DNA from: Pirellulaceae bacterium
Lineage (GTDB): Bacteria > Planctomycetota > Planctomycetia > Pirellulales > Pirellulaceae
Direction of reading: 5' to 3'
Assembly: GCA_019636375.1 (NCBI GenBank)
Contig: JAHBXS010000005.1
Location: 248,001 to 312,000, forward strand
Length of the DNA stretch: 64,000 nt
The notes beneath the pieces are model-generated. The model ran no database searches. It saw only the letters and a program-made list of their open reading frames with translations, and was not told the DNA's origin. Numbering within the stretch: the stretch's first letter is position 1; each line of letters begins with the position of its first letter. Below are positions 27,705 to 36,793 of the stretch, in pieces. A program made the position numbers and the translations under genes.

Positions 27705-30532
27705 ATCTCCAACACTTCTCGCAAAAATTTTCCCGTTTGCGAATGGGGTGAACGAGCGACCTCTTCCGGCGAGCCAACACAAAGAAGCCTTCCTCCTGCT
27801 GCCCCACCTTCGGGTCCCAGATCGATCACCCAATCTGCCGTTTTGATCACATCCAAATGATGCTCAATCACGACCACCGTATTGCCGCGATCAACCAACC
27901 GCTGCAAAACGTCTAACAACCGGCGAACATCGTCGAGATGCAACCCCGTGGTCGGTTCATCAAGCAAATACAAGCAACTTCCGGTTTCGCGACTGGCGAG
28001 TTCCGTCGCCAACTTGACGCGTTGGGCTTCGCCCCCCGACAGCGTGATGGCCGATTGCCCCAGGGAGAGATATCCCAGCCCGACATCTTCCAAAGTCCTC
28101 AAAACCCGGTTGATTTTCGGGAAATCTGCGAACACTTCGGCGGCCCTGCACATTGGCATCTCAAGCACGTCGGCAATCGAATGGTCGCGATACCGGATGT
28201 TTAACGTCTGGTCGTTGTAGCGTCTTCCATCGCAAGTCCCGCAGGTTACCGTGACATCGGGGAGGAACTTCATGGTGAGTTTGCGGACACCGAGCCCTTG
28301 GCATTCGCTGCAACGGCCCGGCCCGCTGTTAAAGCTAAATCTCCCAGGTCCAAATCCCGCTTGTTTGGCCCCTTTCGTCCACGAGTAGACCTGGCGGATT
28401 TCATCGAGCACCCCCGTGTAGGTCGCCGGACAACTTCGCGAGTTCCGCCCGATCGGCCGCTGGTCAACTTCGACAAATTTGTCCAGCCACTCAATCCCCG
28501 AAAGTTCTCCAAACGGTTCAACCGCTCGACGGGTTTGATACAAGGCGTTGCAGATGGCGGGAGCCAAGGTATGGTTGATCAGAGTGCTCTTACCCGATCC
28601 GCTTACGCCAGTCACCGCCACTAACAATCCCAGTGGAATTTCGACATCGATTTTATTGAGATTATGACCGCTGGCCTGGGTCAGTTTTAATTTTCTTTCG
28701 TTAAGCTTTCGCCGCTCGGTAGGTGTTTCGATTTTATTGCGTCCCGACAGATATTCTCCCGTCAACGAGCCCGAGGCGGCGACTTCGGCGGGGCTCCCTA
28801 CGGCGACCACTTCTCCGCCGAGCGGTCCAGCGCCCGGTCCCATATCAATCAATCGATCGGCGGCCCGCATCACCGCTTCATCGTGCTCGACGACCAAAAC
28901 CGTATTGCCGCCGTCACGCAAGGCCGAGATGGCTCCAATCAACCGCAACGAATCGCGCGGATGCAAACCAATCGACGGCTCGTCCAGCACGAAGCAGACA
29001 TTGGTTAGCCCAGTACCGATTGCCGCTGCCAACCTTACTCGTTGCAATTCGCCACCGCTGAGTGTCGGCCCCGCGCGGTCCAGGGTCAAATACGAGACGC
29101 CGACTTGATCGAGGAAGTGCAGGCGGTGGTTAATCTCTTCGATGACCACTTCGGCCTGCGGTTGACCCTTGATTTCATCAGAAAGGCCATTCAGCCAATC
29201 ATTGACGTCGGTCAACGACCGCTGAGCAACCTCGCCGATATTGAGCCCCCCCAACCGCACGGCCCGTGCTGTTGCACCCAGGCGTGTGCCGTTACAAGTC
29301 TTGCAGGGGAGTGCCAACCGGGCCTGTTCCAGCGTCTCATAAATTCGCGGGTCAATCGCCGTTGCCCATTCGCTTTCGACCGCTTGCAGCAGTCCAGACT
29401 CTTTCTCAGTGCCACCGGCCCACAACGTCTGCCAAGCCTTGGCGGATAATTTTTCCAAAGGCGTATCACTGGTGATCGAGAGTTTTTTGAACATCGGCTC
29501 CAGCGAATCAAATCGCTTTTGCAACTGCTTTTTTCCCAAGAACCGCCAAGCGATCAAAGCCCCACCGGCCAAAGATTTCCTGCGGTCTGGGACCAGTCGC
29601 TCGAGATCGAATTGTTCGGTGACGCCCAACCCCTGGCATTCGCCACAGGCACCATGGGGGCTGTTGAAGCTGAACGTTCTCGGCTCGATTTCGGGATAAC
29701 TGATTTCGCAATGCGGGCAAGCGTAATCGGTGCTGAATAATCGCTCGGACCAACCTAGCTCGCCGTTGGGGCCTGGGGAGGTTTGTAACGACACCCCGAC
29801 CAAACGGCCCGTCAGGCGAATCGCCAAATCGATCGATTCCCGCAATCGATCTTCGTTCCCCGGACGAACCACGATGCGGTCGGTCACCGCTTCGATGGTG
29901 TGGGCACGGCGGGAATCGAGTGGAGGAATGTTTTCGATATCCAGCAACTCACCGTTCAGTCGTACCCGCACCAGTCGCTCGGTGCGAATTTGTTCGAGGA
30001 CTTCGAGGTGTTTCCCCTTGCGGCCCCGCACCATCGGAGCAAGCACCATCAGCTTTGTCCCCTCGGGCTGACGCTCGATCCAGCGCTGGATGTCCTCGCT
30101 CGTTTGTTGCCCGATTGCGGCTCCGCATTGGTAGCAGGAAACCTCACCAACTCTGGCGAATAGTACCCGCAAAAAATCGTGAATCTCGGTGATGGTCCCA
30201 ACGGTGCTGCGAGGTCCGACGGCGGTCGAGTGCTGATCGATTTTGACGGTGGGTAACAGGCCGTCGATGGCATCGACATCAGCGGCCGGCATTTGATCGA
30301 GGTATTGGCGGGTGAAGGCCGAGAGGGTTTCGATGTACTGACGTTGGCCTTCGGCGAATACGGTGTCGATGGCCAAGGAGCTTTTTCCGCAACCGCTGGG
30401 GCCGGTGACGACAATCACCTCGCCGTGCGGCAGGCTGACATCAATCGCTTTGAGGTTATGAACCCGCGAACCCCGCACTTCGATGGCCGTCCCTGCCGCC
30501 TTGGCTTTTCCCCGCACTTGTTTGGTCTTCAT
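27701..30532 (-). CDS. uvrA: Excinuclease ABC subunit A
   Basis: UvrA is the damage-sensing ATPase of nucleotide excision repair. Two ABC modules are seen: Walker A GPSGCGKSS near residue 45 and GVSGSGKST near 640; signatures LSGGELQRVRLA near 490 and LSGGEAQRVKLA near 829; and zinc sites CYQCG, CPHCE...CGECQG, CKTCNG, and CSECQG...CGTCDG. At 943 residues it is of normal length. TTG 30535 precedes it by one codon, but ATG 30532 is the likely start. It follows rarA by 56 bases on the same strand, which suggests a repair operon. Confidence 0.95.
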   Translation of the reverse strand: MKTKQVRGKAKAAGTAIEVRGSRVHNLKAIDVSLPHGEVIVVTGPSGCGKSSLAIDTVFAEGQRQYIETLSAFTRQYLDQMPAADVDAIDGLLPTVKIDQHSTAVGPRSTVGTITEIHDFLRVLFARVGEVSCYQCGAAIGQQTSEDIQRWIERQPEGTKLMVLAPMVRGRKGKHLEVLEQIRTERLVRVRLNGELLDIENIPPLDSRRAHTIEAVTDRIVVRPGNEDRLRESIDLAIRLTGRLVGVSLQTSPGPNGELGWSERLFSTDYACPHCEISYPEIEPRTFSFNSPHGACGECQGLGVTEQFDLERLVPDRRKSLAGGALIAWRFLGKKQLQKRFDSLEPMFKKLSITSDTPLEKLSAKAWQTLWAGGTEKESGLLQAVESEWATAIDPRIYETLEQARLALPCKTCNGTRLGATARAVRLGGLNIGEVAQRSLTDVNDWLNGLSDEIKGQPQAEVVIEEINHRLHFLDQVGVSYLTLDRAGPTLSGGELQRVRLAAAIGTGLTNVCFVLDEPSIGLHPRDSLRLIGAISALRDGGNTVLVVEHDEAVMRAADRLIDMGPGAGPLGGEVVAVGSPAEVAASGSLTGEYLSGRNKIETPTERRKLNERKLKLTQASGHNLNKIDVEIPLGLLVAVTGVSGSGKSTLINHTLAPAICNALYQTRRAVEPFGELSGIEWLDKFVEVDQRPIGRNSRSCPATYTGVLDEIRQVYSWTKGAKQAGFGPGRFSFNSGPGRCSECQGLGVRKLTMKFLPDVTVTCGTCDGRRYNDQTLNIRYRDHSIADVLEMPMCRAAEVFADFPKINRVLRTLEDVGLGYLSLGQSAITLSGGEAQRVKLATELASRETGSCLYLLDEPTTGLHLDDVRRLLDVLQRLVDRGNTVVVIEHHLDVIKTADWVIDLGPEGGAAGGRLLCVGSPEEVARSPHSQTGKFLREVLEI

Positions 30533-30588
30533 CAACTTTTTGTTTTTCTAGTTTCCAGTGGGAAATGCCCAAATTTCAGCGGAGAGAA

Positions 30589-31944
30589 TTAAACATGTCG
30601 TTCGTGTCGATTCTCTGAATCCGATGTTGACGAAATTCTCTTTCGCAATTGTTCGCGGATGTTTTGGAGGCGTTGATTGAGTTCTTGCTCGAAACCGCGA
30701 GCAACGGGGGCGTAGTAGTCGCGTTGGACTCCCAGGTAGTCTTGAGCGGCGATTCCGTCGGGCGAATTGTGAGAGTACTGGTAGCCTTCGCCACGTCCCA
30801 GCCTTTCGGCACCCGCGTAGTGACCGTCCTGAAGGTGAACCGGGACGGGCAAAACCGCTTGCTCGCGAACGTCTTGCCGAGCCGCAACAATCGCCACCGT
30901 CGCGGCATTGCTTTTGGGAGCGAGTGCCAAATAAAGGACCGTTTGCGCCAACGCGAATTGACATTCGGGCATGCCGATTTGCTCGCAAGCCGTGAAGCAA
31001 CTGACGGTCAAAGGCAAGGCCGCTGGGTCGGCGTTCCCGATGTCCTCACTCGCTGCAATGACCAGTCTCCGGCACAGAAAACGGATGTCTTCACCCCCTT
31101 CCAGCATCCGCGCCAACCAATAGATCGCCGCATCCGCATCGCTGCCGCGAATACTTTTAATCAACGCACTCGCGCAATCATAGTGCTCGTCCCCCGTCAC
31201 GTCGTAGCGTTGGGCGCGATACAGATTGGCGGCAGATAGACTTTCGCGAGTTAGGGAAACCGGCTCGGTTTGGCTTAGTACTGCCGTTTCCAGAATCGAA
31301 AGAGCCTTCCGCGCGTCCCCGTCGCAGATTTCGATCACTCCCGACAAGGCGTCGTCGGCAACTTGAATCTCCTTCTTGCCGAATCCCCGATGGGGATCGC
31401 TCAGCGCTCTCTGCAAAAGTTCCCGAATATCGTCGGGGGACAACTCGCGAAATTCTAAGAGCTGACTCCGGCTGACTAGGGCCGGATTGACGGCAAAGAA
31501 AGGATTGCTGGTCGTTGCCCCAATTAAATTGACAACCCCCTGTTCGACATCGGCGAGCAAGGCGTCTTGTTGAGCTCGATTGAACCGATGAATTTCGTCG
31601 ATGAACAGGATCGTTCCACGCCCTTCGGCGGCCAAGCGATCGCGGGCGACGGCCAATACCTCACGGAGTTCCTTGACGCCATGCAAAACAGCATTGAGCT
31701 CCGCAAAGTAACGCCGAGTCTCTTGAGCCAGCAGCCGGGCCAATGTCGTTTTGCCGGTTCCCGGTGGTCCGAACAAGAGTAGAGAGCCCAGCCGATCATG
31801 TTTCATCAAATTGACCAGCACGCTATCGGGCGCGAGTAAATGTTTTTGCCCAACAAACTCGGCCAACGTTCGCGGGCGCATCCGAGCGGCCAACGGTTTG
31901 GCTCGGTCTTCATTTTCGCGTTCAGCGGCTGCGAATAAACTCAT
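30589..31944 (-). CDS. rarA: Replication-associated recombination protein A (AAA+ ATPase)
   Basis: A 451-residue RarA/MgsA/WRNIP1-type clamp-loader-like ATPase acting at stalled forks. Walker A GPPGTGKTT at 59-67, Walker B IDEIHRF at 115-121, sensor motif GATTSNPFF, arginine-finger region SRSQLLEF, and a C-terminal tetramerisation part ending in QDYLGVQRDYYAPVARGFEQELNQRL. The order rarA-uvrA places two genome-maintenance genes together. Start ATG 31944. Confidence 0.94.
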   Translation of the reverse strand: MSLFAAAERENEDRAKPLAARMRPRTLAEFVGQKHLLAPDSVLVNLMKHDRLGSLLLFGPPGTGKTTLARLLAQETRRYFAELNAVLHGVKELREVLAVARDRLAAEGRGTILFIDEIHRFNRAQQDALLADVEQGVVNLIGATTSNPFFAVNPALVSRSQLLEFRELSPDDIRELLQRALSDPHRGFGKKEIQVADDALSGVIEICDGDARKALSILETAVLSQTEPVSLTRESLSAANLYRAQRYDVTGDEHYDCASALIKSIRGSDADAAIYWLARMLEGGEDIRFLCRRLVIAASEDIGNADPAALPLTVSCFTACEQIGMPECQFALAQTVLYLALAPKSNAATVAIVAARQDVREQAVLPVPVHLQDGHYAGAERLGRGEGYQYSHNSPDGIAAQDYLGVQRDYYAPVARGFEQELNQRLQNIREQLRKRISSTSDSENRHERHV

Positions 31945-32050
31945 GGCTCGGCTTGCGGAGTGAAAAAAATTGTAGTTAACGCATCTTCGGATTATACTCC
32001 GTTCAGTTTTTGTGTGTTATTTGACCAAGCACCTGCCAAAGAAGACTCTT

Positions 32051-32695
32051 ATGAATTTGCTGTATCGGATCGAGAGTCGTTTTCGCCGTTATGTGCCTCG
32101 GAGGATATTCAGTGTCTGTTGGCAAGATATCTACGTGTGGGGCGGCCAACCACAGCGTCTGACCATTCCACCCGGGTTGCTGATCGAACGCGCTCAGGAA
32201 ACTGACCTTGATGCACTGGAAAGTATCGAAGGGCGTCATATCGTCAAAGCCCGCTGGGAACAGGGCGGAGTCTGCTGGCTGGCTCGCGAGGAATCGCAAG
32301 TCGTGGGGATCGTCTGGGGACAGGCTAAGCACTACCTTGACTTGGAATTGGGAATTGAGTTTCACCTTGATCAGGGACAGGCTTGGTGGTACGCAGCTTG
32401 GGTCCATCCGCGAAAGCGGAACTTGGGAATCTTTCGTCTGTTGATGAATCATGCGCGGCTCGATTTTTTGGAGTCAGAAGGCGTCGACCAAGGGTTGTTC
32501 ACCATTGACAAATCAAATCGCGTTTCGCGAGACGTACAAACAAGATTGGGGGCTCATCGCGTCGGGTCGCTACGAGGAATGGCCGTCATCGGGCTCGGTT
32601 TTTTTACGGTTCGAATGGGGGATCAAGTCATGCGTTTGAACCCCCGCAAAAAAATGTCCTTCGATCTAAACAGAATTACAGACCATTTTTTTTAA
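32051..32695 (+). CDS. GNAT-fold acetyltransferase-like protein
   Basis: A 214-residue protein with the GNAT core: VCWLAREESQVVGIVWG (beta strand 3 region), WWYAAWVHPRKRNLGIFRLLMNHA (the acetyl-CoA-binding R-x-x-G-like loop, here RKRNLG), and GLFTIDKSNRVSRDVQTRLGAHRVGSLRGM (the late N-x-x-S-x-x-x-x-x-x-x-G pattern). The first 20 residues are basic (YRIESRFRRYVPRRIF). I use ATG 32051; GTG 32012 is further upstream in frame. Substrate unknown; FemAB-like or sugar N-acetylation roles are possible but not supported directly. Confidence 0.65.
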   Translation: MNLLYRIESRFRRYVPRRIFSVCWQDIYVWGGQPQRLTIPPGLLIERAQETDLDALESIEGRHIVKARWEQGGVCWLAREESQVVGIVWGQAKHYLDLELGIEFHLDQGQAWWYAAWVHPRKRNLGIFRLLMNHARLDFLESEGVDQGLFTIDKSNRVSRDVQTRLGAHRVGSLRGMAVIGLGFFTVRMGDQVMRLNPRKKMSFDLNRITDHFF

Positions 32696-32803
32696 AAATT
32701 CTCGCGTTTTTCTCGCAAAAAAATCTATTGACCTAACCACCGTTTGGTATCTAAAGTTGGAATAGGTCAGTGTTCTTTTGGTTACAGACTGATCGAGGTG
32801 AGT

Positions 32804-33334
32804 ATGTCCGAAAAACAAGAGCAAACCGTCCACCGCTATTTTGCGGGCTTAGCCGAAAACACCTTTAACTCGGAGTTGGGTGTCGTCGATCCTCCGTTGG
32901 TCGATTACGTCAGCGATCTACTCGTTCGCTTCATTCGGTTGGATATGGTCCATCGTGTGCGGAGTGTCACCGGACGACCGCTGATGTCGATCACGGAAAT
33001 GCTGTCCGAAGCACGTGAGCGGATTGGTGATGCCCAACGTGAACTTTACCGCCATGTCGGGGATTTCACGTTGTTCTGGGCCGGTGTCTATCCGGAGGCC
33101 CTTCGGAATTCTTCCCCGGCTCAAGACCAGTTCACCGACTACTGCGTTCACGGAAAGCGATCGTATCACATTGCCAGTCAGATCGATGTCGAAAACGAAG
33201 AGCGACTGGAAGAAGCTTTGTTATTCGAGCGTTTGAGCGACCAATTCGAACTTTGCTGTTACGGTTTGCGAGAAGTCCGCCGCCATTGGGAAGAAGACAA
33301 CGATGGCCCCAACCAAATCATCTTGATCGGATAG
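32804..33334 (+). CDS. Conserved soluble protein of unknown function
   Basis: A 176-residue helical, acidic protein beginning MSEKQEQTVHRYFAGLAENTF, preceded by GAGGTG. Repeated helices (ERIGDAQRELYRHVGDFTLFWAGVYPEAL; ERLEEALLFERLSDQFELCCYGLREVRRHWEED) give it the look of a regulatory helical bundle. A terminator follows. No family recognised; probably lineage-specific. Confidence 0.75.
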   Translation: MSEKQEQTVHRYFAGLAENTFNSELGVVDPPLVDYVSDLLVRFIRLDMVHRVRSVTGRPLMSITEMLSEARERIGDAQRELYRHVGDFTLFWAGVYPEALRNSSPAQDQFTDYCVHGKRSYHIASQIDVENEERLEEALLFERLSDQFELCCYGLREVRRHWEEDNDGPNQIILIG

Positions 33335-33363
33335 CGCAAGCCGATCTTATCGTGCCTTGAACA

Positions 33364-33402
33364 AAAAAATCGCCTTCGGTCAAACATCCGAAGGCGATTT
33401 TT
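33364..33402. terminator. Bidirectional terminator
   Basis: ATCGCCTTCGG, eight bases, CCGAAGGCGAT with A-run and T-run on the two sides; the stem extends into them. It separates the convergent genes ending at 33334 and 33442. Confidence 0.92.
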
Positions 33403-33441
33403 ATTTTTTCTGACCAAACGACAATCGTTCGCGCGTACGCT

Positions 33442-34017
33442 CTACATTGGCCGCTTTGCAGAACTTGGATTTTGAACTGCCTGATTGGCCTTGGCAGCCC
33501 GCACCTCAAGCTTGTGACCCCACCGGAAGAAGAGAAACCCGGCCACCAACCCTGCGGCAGCGGCAGACAGAACCATCGCGGGGCTTGCCGTGAACGTTGA
33601 ATTTTCTGTAGCGGCCTGTGTCGTCAGAACCAAACCGACCAAACTGATTAGCAATCCCATCGCATCCGATAGAATCTCTGCCAAGTTAAATTTCAGTTGA
33701 GCCAACAATGCTAACTTGGTCAAAACCAACTGAAGGGCATAACTCACAACTCCAGCAGCAAACAAGGCGAACGCAGCCCAGTAGAACCAGGGAGCTGCCA
33801 TATTTTCGGCAAGTTTGTAAATCGGGCTAAGAATTCCTGCCGAAATCTCTTGAGCCTTGGGACTCTCATCCAGTTTCTTCCCGACTTCTTTTCCCGTCTC
33901 CGTCAACGTATCTGTCAGGGATTTTCCGACCTCTTGTGGCGGAGTCGTTTCGTCCTGATAACGAAGTTCGCCAATCATCATCCCGGTTAACCAAATCATC
34001 AACAGTATGGCTTTCAT
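33442..34017 (-). CDS. Membrane protein of unknown function
   Basis: A 191-residue protein with an N-terminal signal-like segment (KAILLMIWLTGMMIG), a hydrophilic region rich in Glu/Lys/Thr (about 20-65), and three hydrophobic segments (WFYWAAFALFAAGVVSYAL; ILSDAMGLLISLVGLVLTT; PAMVLSAAAAGLVAGFLFF). The C-terminus is short and basic. It is next to the candidate selenoprotein on the same strand (151 bases downstream of it). I do not recognise a family. Confidence 0.7.
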   Translation of the reverse strand: MKAILLMIWLTGMMIGELRYQDETTPPQEVGKSLTDTLTETGKEVGKKLDESPKAQEISAGILSPIYKLAENMAAPWFYWAAFALFAAGVVSYALQLVLTKLALLAQLKFNLAEILSDAMGLLISLVGLVLTTQAATENSTFTASPAMVLSAAAAGLVAGFLFFRWGHKLEVRAAKANQAVQNPSSAKRPM

Positions 34018-34168
34018 GCGTTTGTTCCTATTGCTTTCGAGTAAAAAAACTTGATCCTGTAAAGTCTAACGAATTTGAAAATTGTGTGCCCAAGGCGCAT
34101 TCCCAGTCATTCGCTGCTCGCTCCCAAAAATTGGCATTTCAAGGGAAACTATTTTTTGCAGTCCAATT

Positions 34169-34717
34169 CTAACCAATTTCACTCGCCCGAATGCATTCGA
34201 ACATTTGGTCAATTCCAGGCCGATCATGTGGGCCCAGACTGCGATGGATAAGTCTGACGATTCCTTGCGGGTCGATCAAGACATCTCCTCCGAGTTGCTG
34301 GACATCGGAACCTGGCCTACCTGGGAAATGCCCCCTCAAGATCAGTTTGACATATTTCCAAATGGCCGTCGGGTTTAGCAATGTCCACCAACTTGCCTCG
34401 GTCATTCCATAATTGCGGTAAAGAAATCGTTCGGGATCGAGCAACATGGGCCATGGGAGCGGCGTGTCGGCAAGGTACCTCCGGGCCAGCCACAGCGCGT
34501 CAAAAGTGACGATTAATACTCGAACGTTTAAACTATCGAATTCTTGGGCTCGCTGTCGCAACTGCGACACATGCTCGCGGCACGGCGGTCAGCCTAAATG
34601 CCGATGCAACACCAGCAACTGCCAACGCCCCAAACCGTCCTCTGCTCGATGCAAATTCCCCTCAATGTCTTGCAACTCAAACGCAAGCATTGGTGATCCA
34701 ACTCGATAAGAACTCAA
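34169..34717 (-). CDS. Candidate selenoprotein: AhpC/TSA-family (Prx-like2/SelU-like) thioredoxin-fold protein
   Basis: Read from TTG 34717, with AAGGTGA eight bases upstream, the frame runs 182 codons to 34169 with a single interruption: TGA at 34591-34589, codon 43. The residues around it read LLVLHRHLG-TGA-PPCREHVSQL, so the TGA takes the place of the first cysteine of a CxxC redox site and would give UPPC. The rest fits thioredoxin-fold AhpC/TSA proteins of the type related to eukaryotic SelU/PRXL2: GSPMLAFELQDIEG near the start, VRVLIVTFDALWLARRYL, PWPMLLDPERFLYRNYG, and GGDVLIDPQGIVRLIHRSLGPHDRPGI. A hairpin consistent with a bacterial SECIS lies 19 bases after the TGA. Alternatives: a pseudogene with one stop, or a truncated protein from GTG 34570 that would lack the active site. 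Selenium use in this genome is unproven here. Confidence 0.75.
34554..34569 (-). promoter_or_regulatory. Candidate bacterial SECIS hairpin
   Basis: On the mRNA strand the sequence after the UGA is 19 bases and then UGUCGC-AGUU-GCGACA, a perfect 6-bp stem with a tetraloop. The loop lies 25 bases from the UGA and has G as its second base. Both fit the rules known for bacterial SECIS elements (loop 16-37 bases away, G in the first two loop positions). The stem is inside the coding sequence, as expected in bacteria. Confidence 0.6.
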
Positions 34718-35053
34718 ATGACCGTCACCTTAAACTGGTAAAAAACAATGGAATCCCAAGTTTACCAGAACAAGGGCTTCAGGCATATTCGTAATGTTTG
34801 CGAAGCGCGCTCGTTGTGCCAATTAAGCTCGCTGGCAATTCGTCGAGACTGAGTTTTCACCGAAACTCTCGATTGATTTCCGGTTTTAATAAATGGCATG
34901 GAGATTGCACAAATCAGAATTGTCGCGAGTCGTATTCAGGAATATCGGTCTAGCAGGGCAAGCTTTTATCTGTGTCATGTTCTTGCGATTTCCGGGATTC
35001 CTGCGTTTCGAGTCGATTGCCGTTCGAATCCATAAATTTTTTTGGAGCATATC
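34718..35053. other. Intergenic gap, no recognised content
   Basis: It separates the divergent selenoprotein candidate and the BON-like gene and should hold both promoters. Open frames such as that from 34893 are in a different frame from the real BON-like gene and have no support. Confidence 0.4.
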
Positions 35054-35461
35054 ATGGTCACGCTCATGGTCTACGGGCCGTCTCCAGTTCTTGCGGAAAA
35101 GGCTGTTGTTACCGTTGGTGATTCGAGTGGGGATCAACTTCGGCACGATGCACAAGACGCTCTTGAAAATCATCCTCACTTTCGCGGACGGTCAAACTGG
35201 GTCCGTTGCGAAAACCATTTGGGAATTTTGCGGTTGTCTGGCCGAGTCCCCAGCTTTTATCTCAAACAACTTGCCCAAGAAGTCGTCCGCAAAGTCCCAC
35301 AAGTAGCCGGTATCGAAAATCAAATCGTCGTCGCTAATCCCTGCGGAGTGATTGGATGCGATGTGTGCGGCGAGATTGAAGTGAGACAACTCGAGAGACT
35401 AGCTGACGCCAAACAATCAGGCTCCTCAAGTAACCACTTCCAAATCAGCAAACCTAAGTGA
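35054..35461 (+). CDS. BON-like domain protein
   Basis: A 135-residue protein starting MVTLMVYGPSPVLAEKA at ATG 35054, with GGAG six bases before it. The central part (DAQDALENHPHFRGRSNWVRCENHLGILRLSGRVPSFYLKQLAQEVVRKVPQVAGIENQIVV, abbreviated here) has the BON pattern: a helix, a strand with L-x-L-x-G-x-V, a long helix, and a final V-x-G-V-x-x-V-x-N-like strand. BON domains bind phospholipids or stabilise envelopes. The tail has a CGVIGCDVCG cluster that could bind a metal. Assignment of the BON domain is good by pattern; function is open. Confidence 0.7.
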   Translation: MVTLMVYGPSPVLAEKAVVTVGDSSGDQLRHDAQDALENHPHFRGRSNWVRCENHLGILRLSGRVPSFYLKQLAQEVVRKVPQVAGIENQIVVANPCGVIGCDVCGEIEVRQLERLADAKQSGSSSNHFQISKPK

Positions 35462-35548
35462 TAGCTCTGATTTCAAAAAAAGCCAACCGATTCGAAGCCT
35501 CTCAACTTTTTAACGTAACCGTTCACGGACTTAGGGGTACACAACAAT

Positions 35549-35595
35549 GGTTTAAGTTTAAGTTGGAGTTGGAGTCTAAACCTAAAATTAAACCC
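35549..35595. repeat. TTTAAG repeat, second copy
   Basis: GGTTTAAGTTTAAGTTGG at 35549-35566 is identical over 18 bases to 52859-52876. Here it is followed by an imperfect inverted partner (CTAAACCTAAAATTAAACCC), as at 4706-4750. It lies between two genes and may act as a weak terminator or be a dispersed element. Confidence 0.6.
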
Positions 35596-35685
35596 ACGGA
35601 TGTGCCCTATTTACTTTAACAATTCCGTGAAAATTCGGATTTTTGGATGCCCCTCCAATGACTGCGATTAGGCTTCTTGGTCCAT

Positions 35686-36705
35686 CTATTTGGGAAGAGA
35701 TAGAAATTGCGGTGTCGCGGTGCGATCCTTGGTTCCTCCCTCGAAGACAGAAAACTCGACCCAGATTGGGGTCTTGGAACTAATTTGGCAGGCCTCAGTA
35801 ATCGTCAAGTTGAATTGGCGCAAAAAATCAATTTGGCCAATCGAACCTGTGACTTCAGTCGTGGCCTGAGGAGAGACTAGAAAATTGTCGTATTGTGGTT
35901 CGCCTTGATGGTTTGGAACGGCGTTCGGGAAGACTCCGACCAATCCGCTCAATTGATTGGTCAATCGATCTCCGCCAATATTTACGCGAAAGTCCCCGCA
36001 AATCACAATATCATCTTCGTTCCTCCGGTCATTGCGTACCGTCCGAAAAAGTTCCGAAAGTGCTGAAACATGGCCAGCCGATTGGCGCGCCGCCAATTGA
36101 ATGTTGACGAGCGTAAATGTAAACGCTCGGTCATTCGGCGCGCCAAGAGCTCGAAACCAGCCCACATAAGGTTGGGACTCGAAAGCCAGGTCTTCGCCCA
36201 TCAATGGCATCGGAAAAGCGTGCTCCATTTGTACCGTCAATTGATTGAACACGAATGCAGAAGTCGCGTGTCCTCTTGGGCCGGAATACTCTGGTCCGGT
36301 TGTGGAAATAAATTGGCCACCTTGCACATTTAGTAGAGCAACTGCGAGCATCAAGAGGCGACGATTTGAGGGAGTCATTTCAGGTATCGCGACGACATCG
36401 AACGCTTGCAAGATCCCAGCGAGTCTTTCTGCTGCGAACTTTTCTGACTCACCACTTTCAAATGCTGTTGGGCTCACCAATGAAAAGTTAGCGACACGAA
36501 TCGTGTCAGGCGTTTTTTCCAACATTGGCCACGAAGAAAGTTGACTGGGTACACGCTGGGGAAGTGAAGACTCACCGAGATTGATCTTGGCCAACACGAA
36601 ATCCCACAGTTGTTGGGGAGACTCAATTTCATCACGGTGGTAGAAAATCCAGGCCCCGCCAAACAGGATACTCGTCAAGAACAGAGTGGTGATGAAGCGT
36701 CGCAT
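35686..36705 (-). CDS. Membrane-anchored endonuclease/exonuclease/phosphatase-fold protein, apparently degenerate
   Basis: From ATG 36705 the product has 339 residues, starting with a membrane anchor (RRFITTLFLTSILFGGAWIFYH). The exported part has the EEP plan: IRVANFSLVSP (with the metal-site Asn region), VVAIPEM (catalytic Glu), and DDIVICGDFRVN (the GDFN-like motif). The final S-D-H-x-P motif that carries the catalytic histidine reads SSKTPIWVEFSVF, and GDFN reads GDFR, so nuclease or phosphatase activity may be lost. It may start at 36756 with a longer N-terminus. Alone between repeats. Confidence 0.7.
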   Translation of the reverse strand: MRRFITTLFLTSILFGGAWIFYHRDEIESPQQLWDFVLAKINLGESSLPQRVPSQLSSWPMLEKTPDTIRVANFSLVSPTAFESGESEKFAAERLAGILQAFDVVAIPEMTPSNRRLLMLAVALLNVQGGQFISTTGPEYSGPRGHATSAFVFNQLTVQMEHAFPMPLMGEDLAFESQPYVGWFRALGAPNDRAFTFTLVNIQLAARQSAGHVSALSELFRTVRNDRRNEDDIVICGDFRVNIGGDRLTNQLSGLVGVFPNAVPNHQGEPQYDNFLVSPQATTEVTGSIGQIDFLRQFNLTITEACQISSKTPIWVEFSVFEGGTKDRTATPQFLSLPK

Positions 36706-36793
36706 CGTGCAATTCCCAAACTCGTTTTCCAATGGCCAACTTGAGTCACTCTCCATCTACCAGATGAAACGTATTCTGTGCGGGAGGCGAATT

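Noticed and set aside
34169-34570. A 133-residue protein starting at GTG 34570
   Set aside because: It begins immediately after the CxxC site and would lack the active site. The family alignment continues upstream through the TGA to a TTG start with a ribosome binding site.
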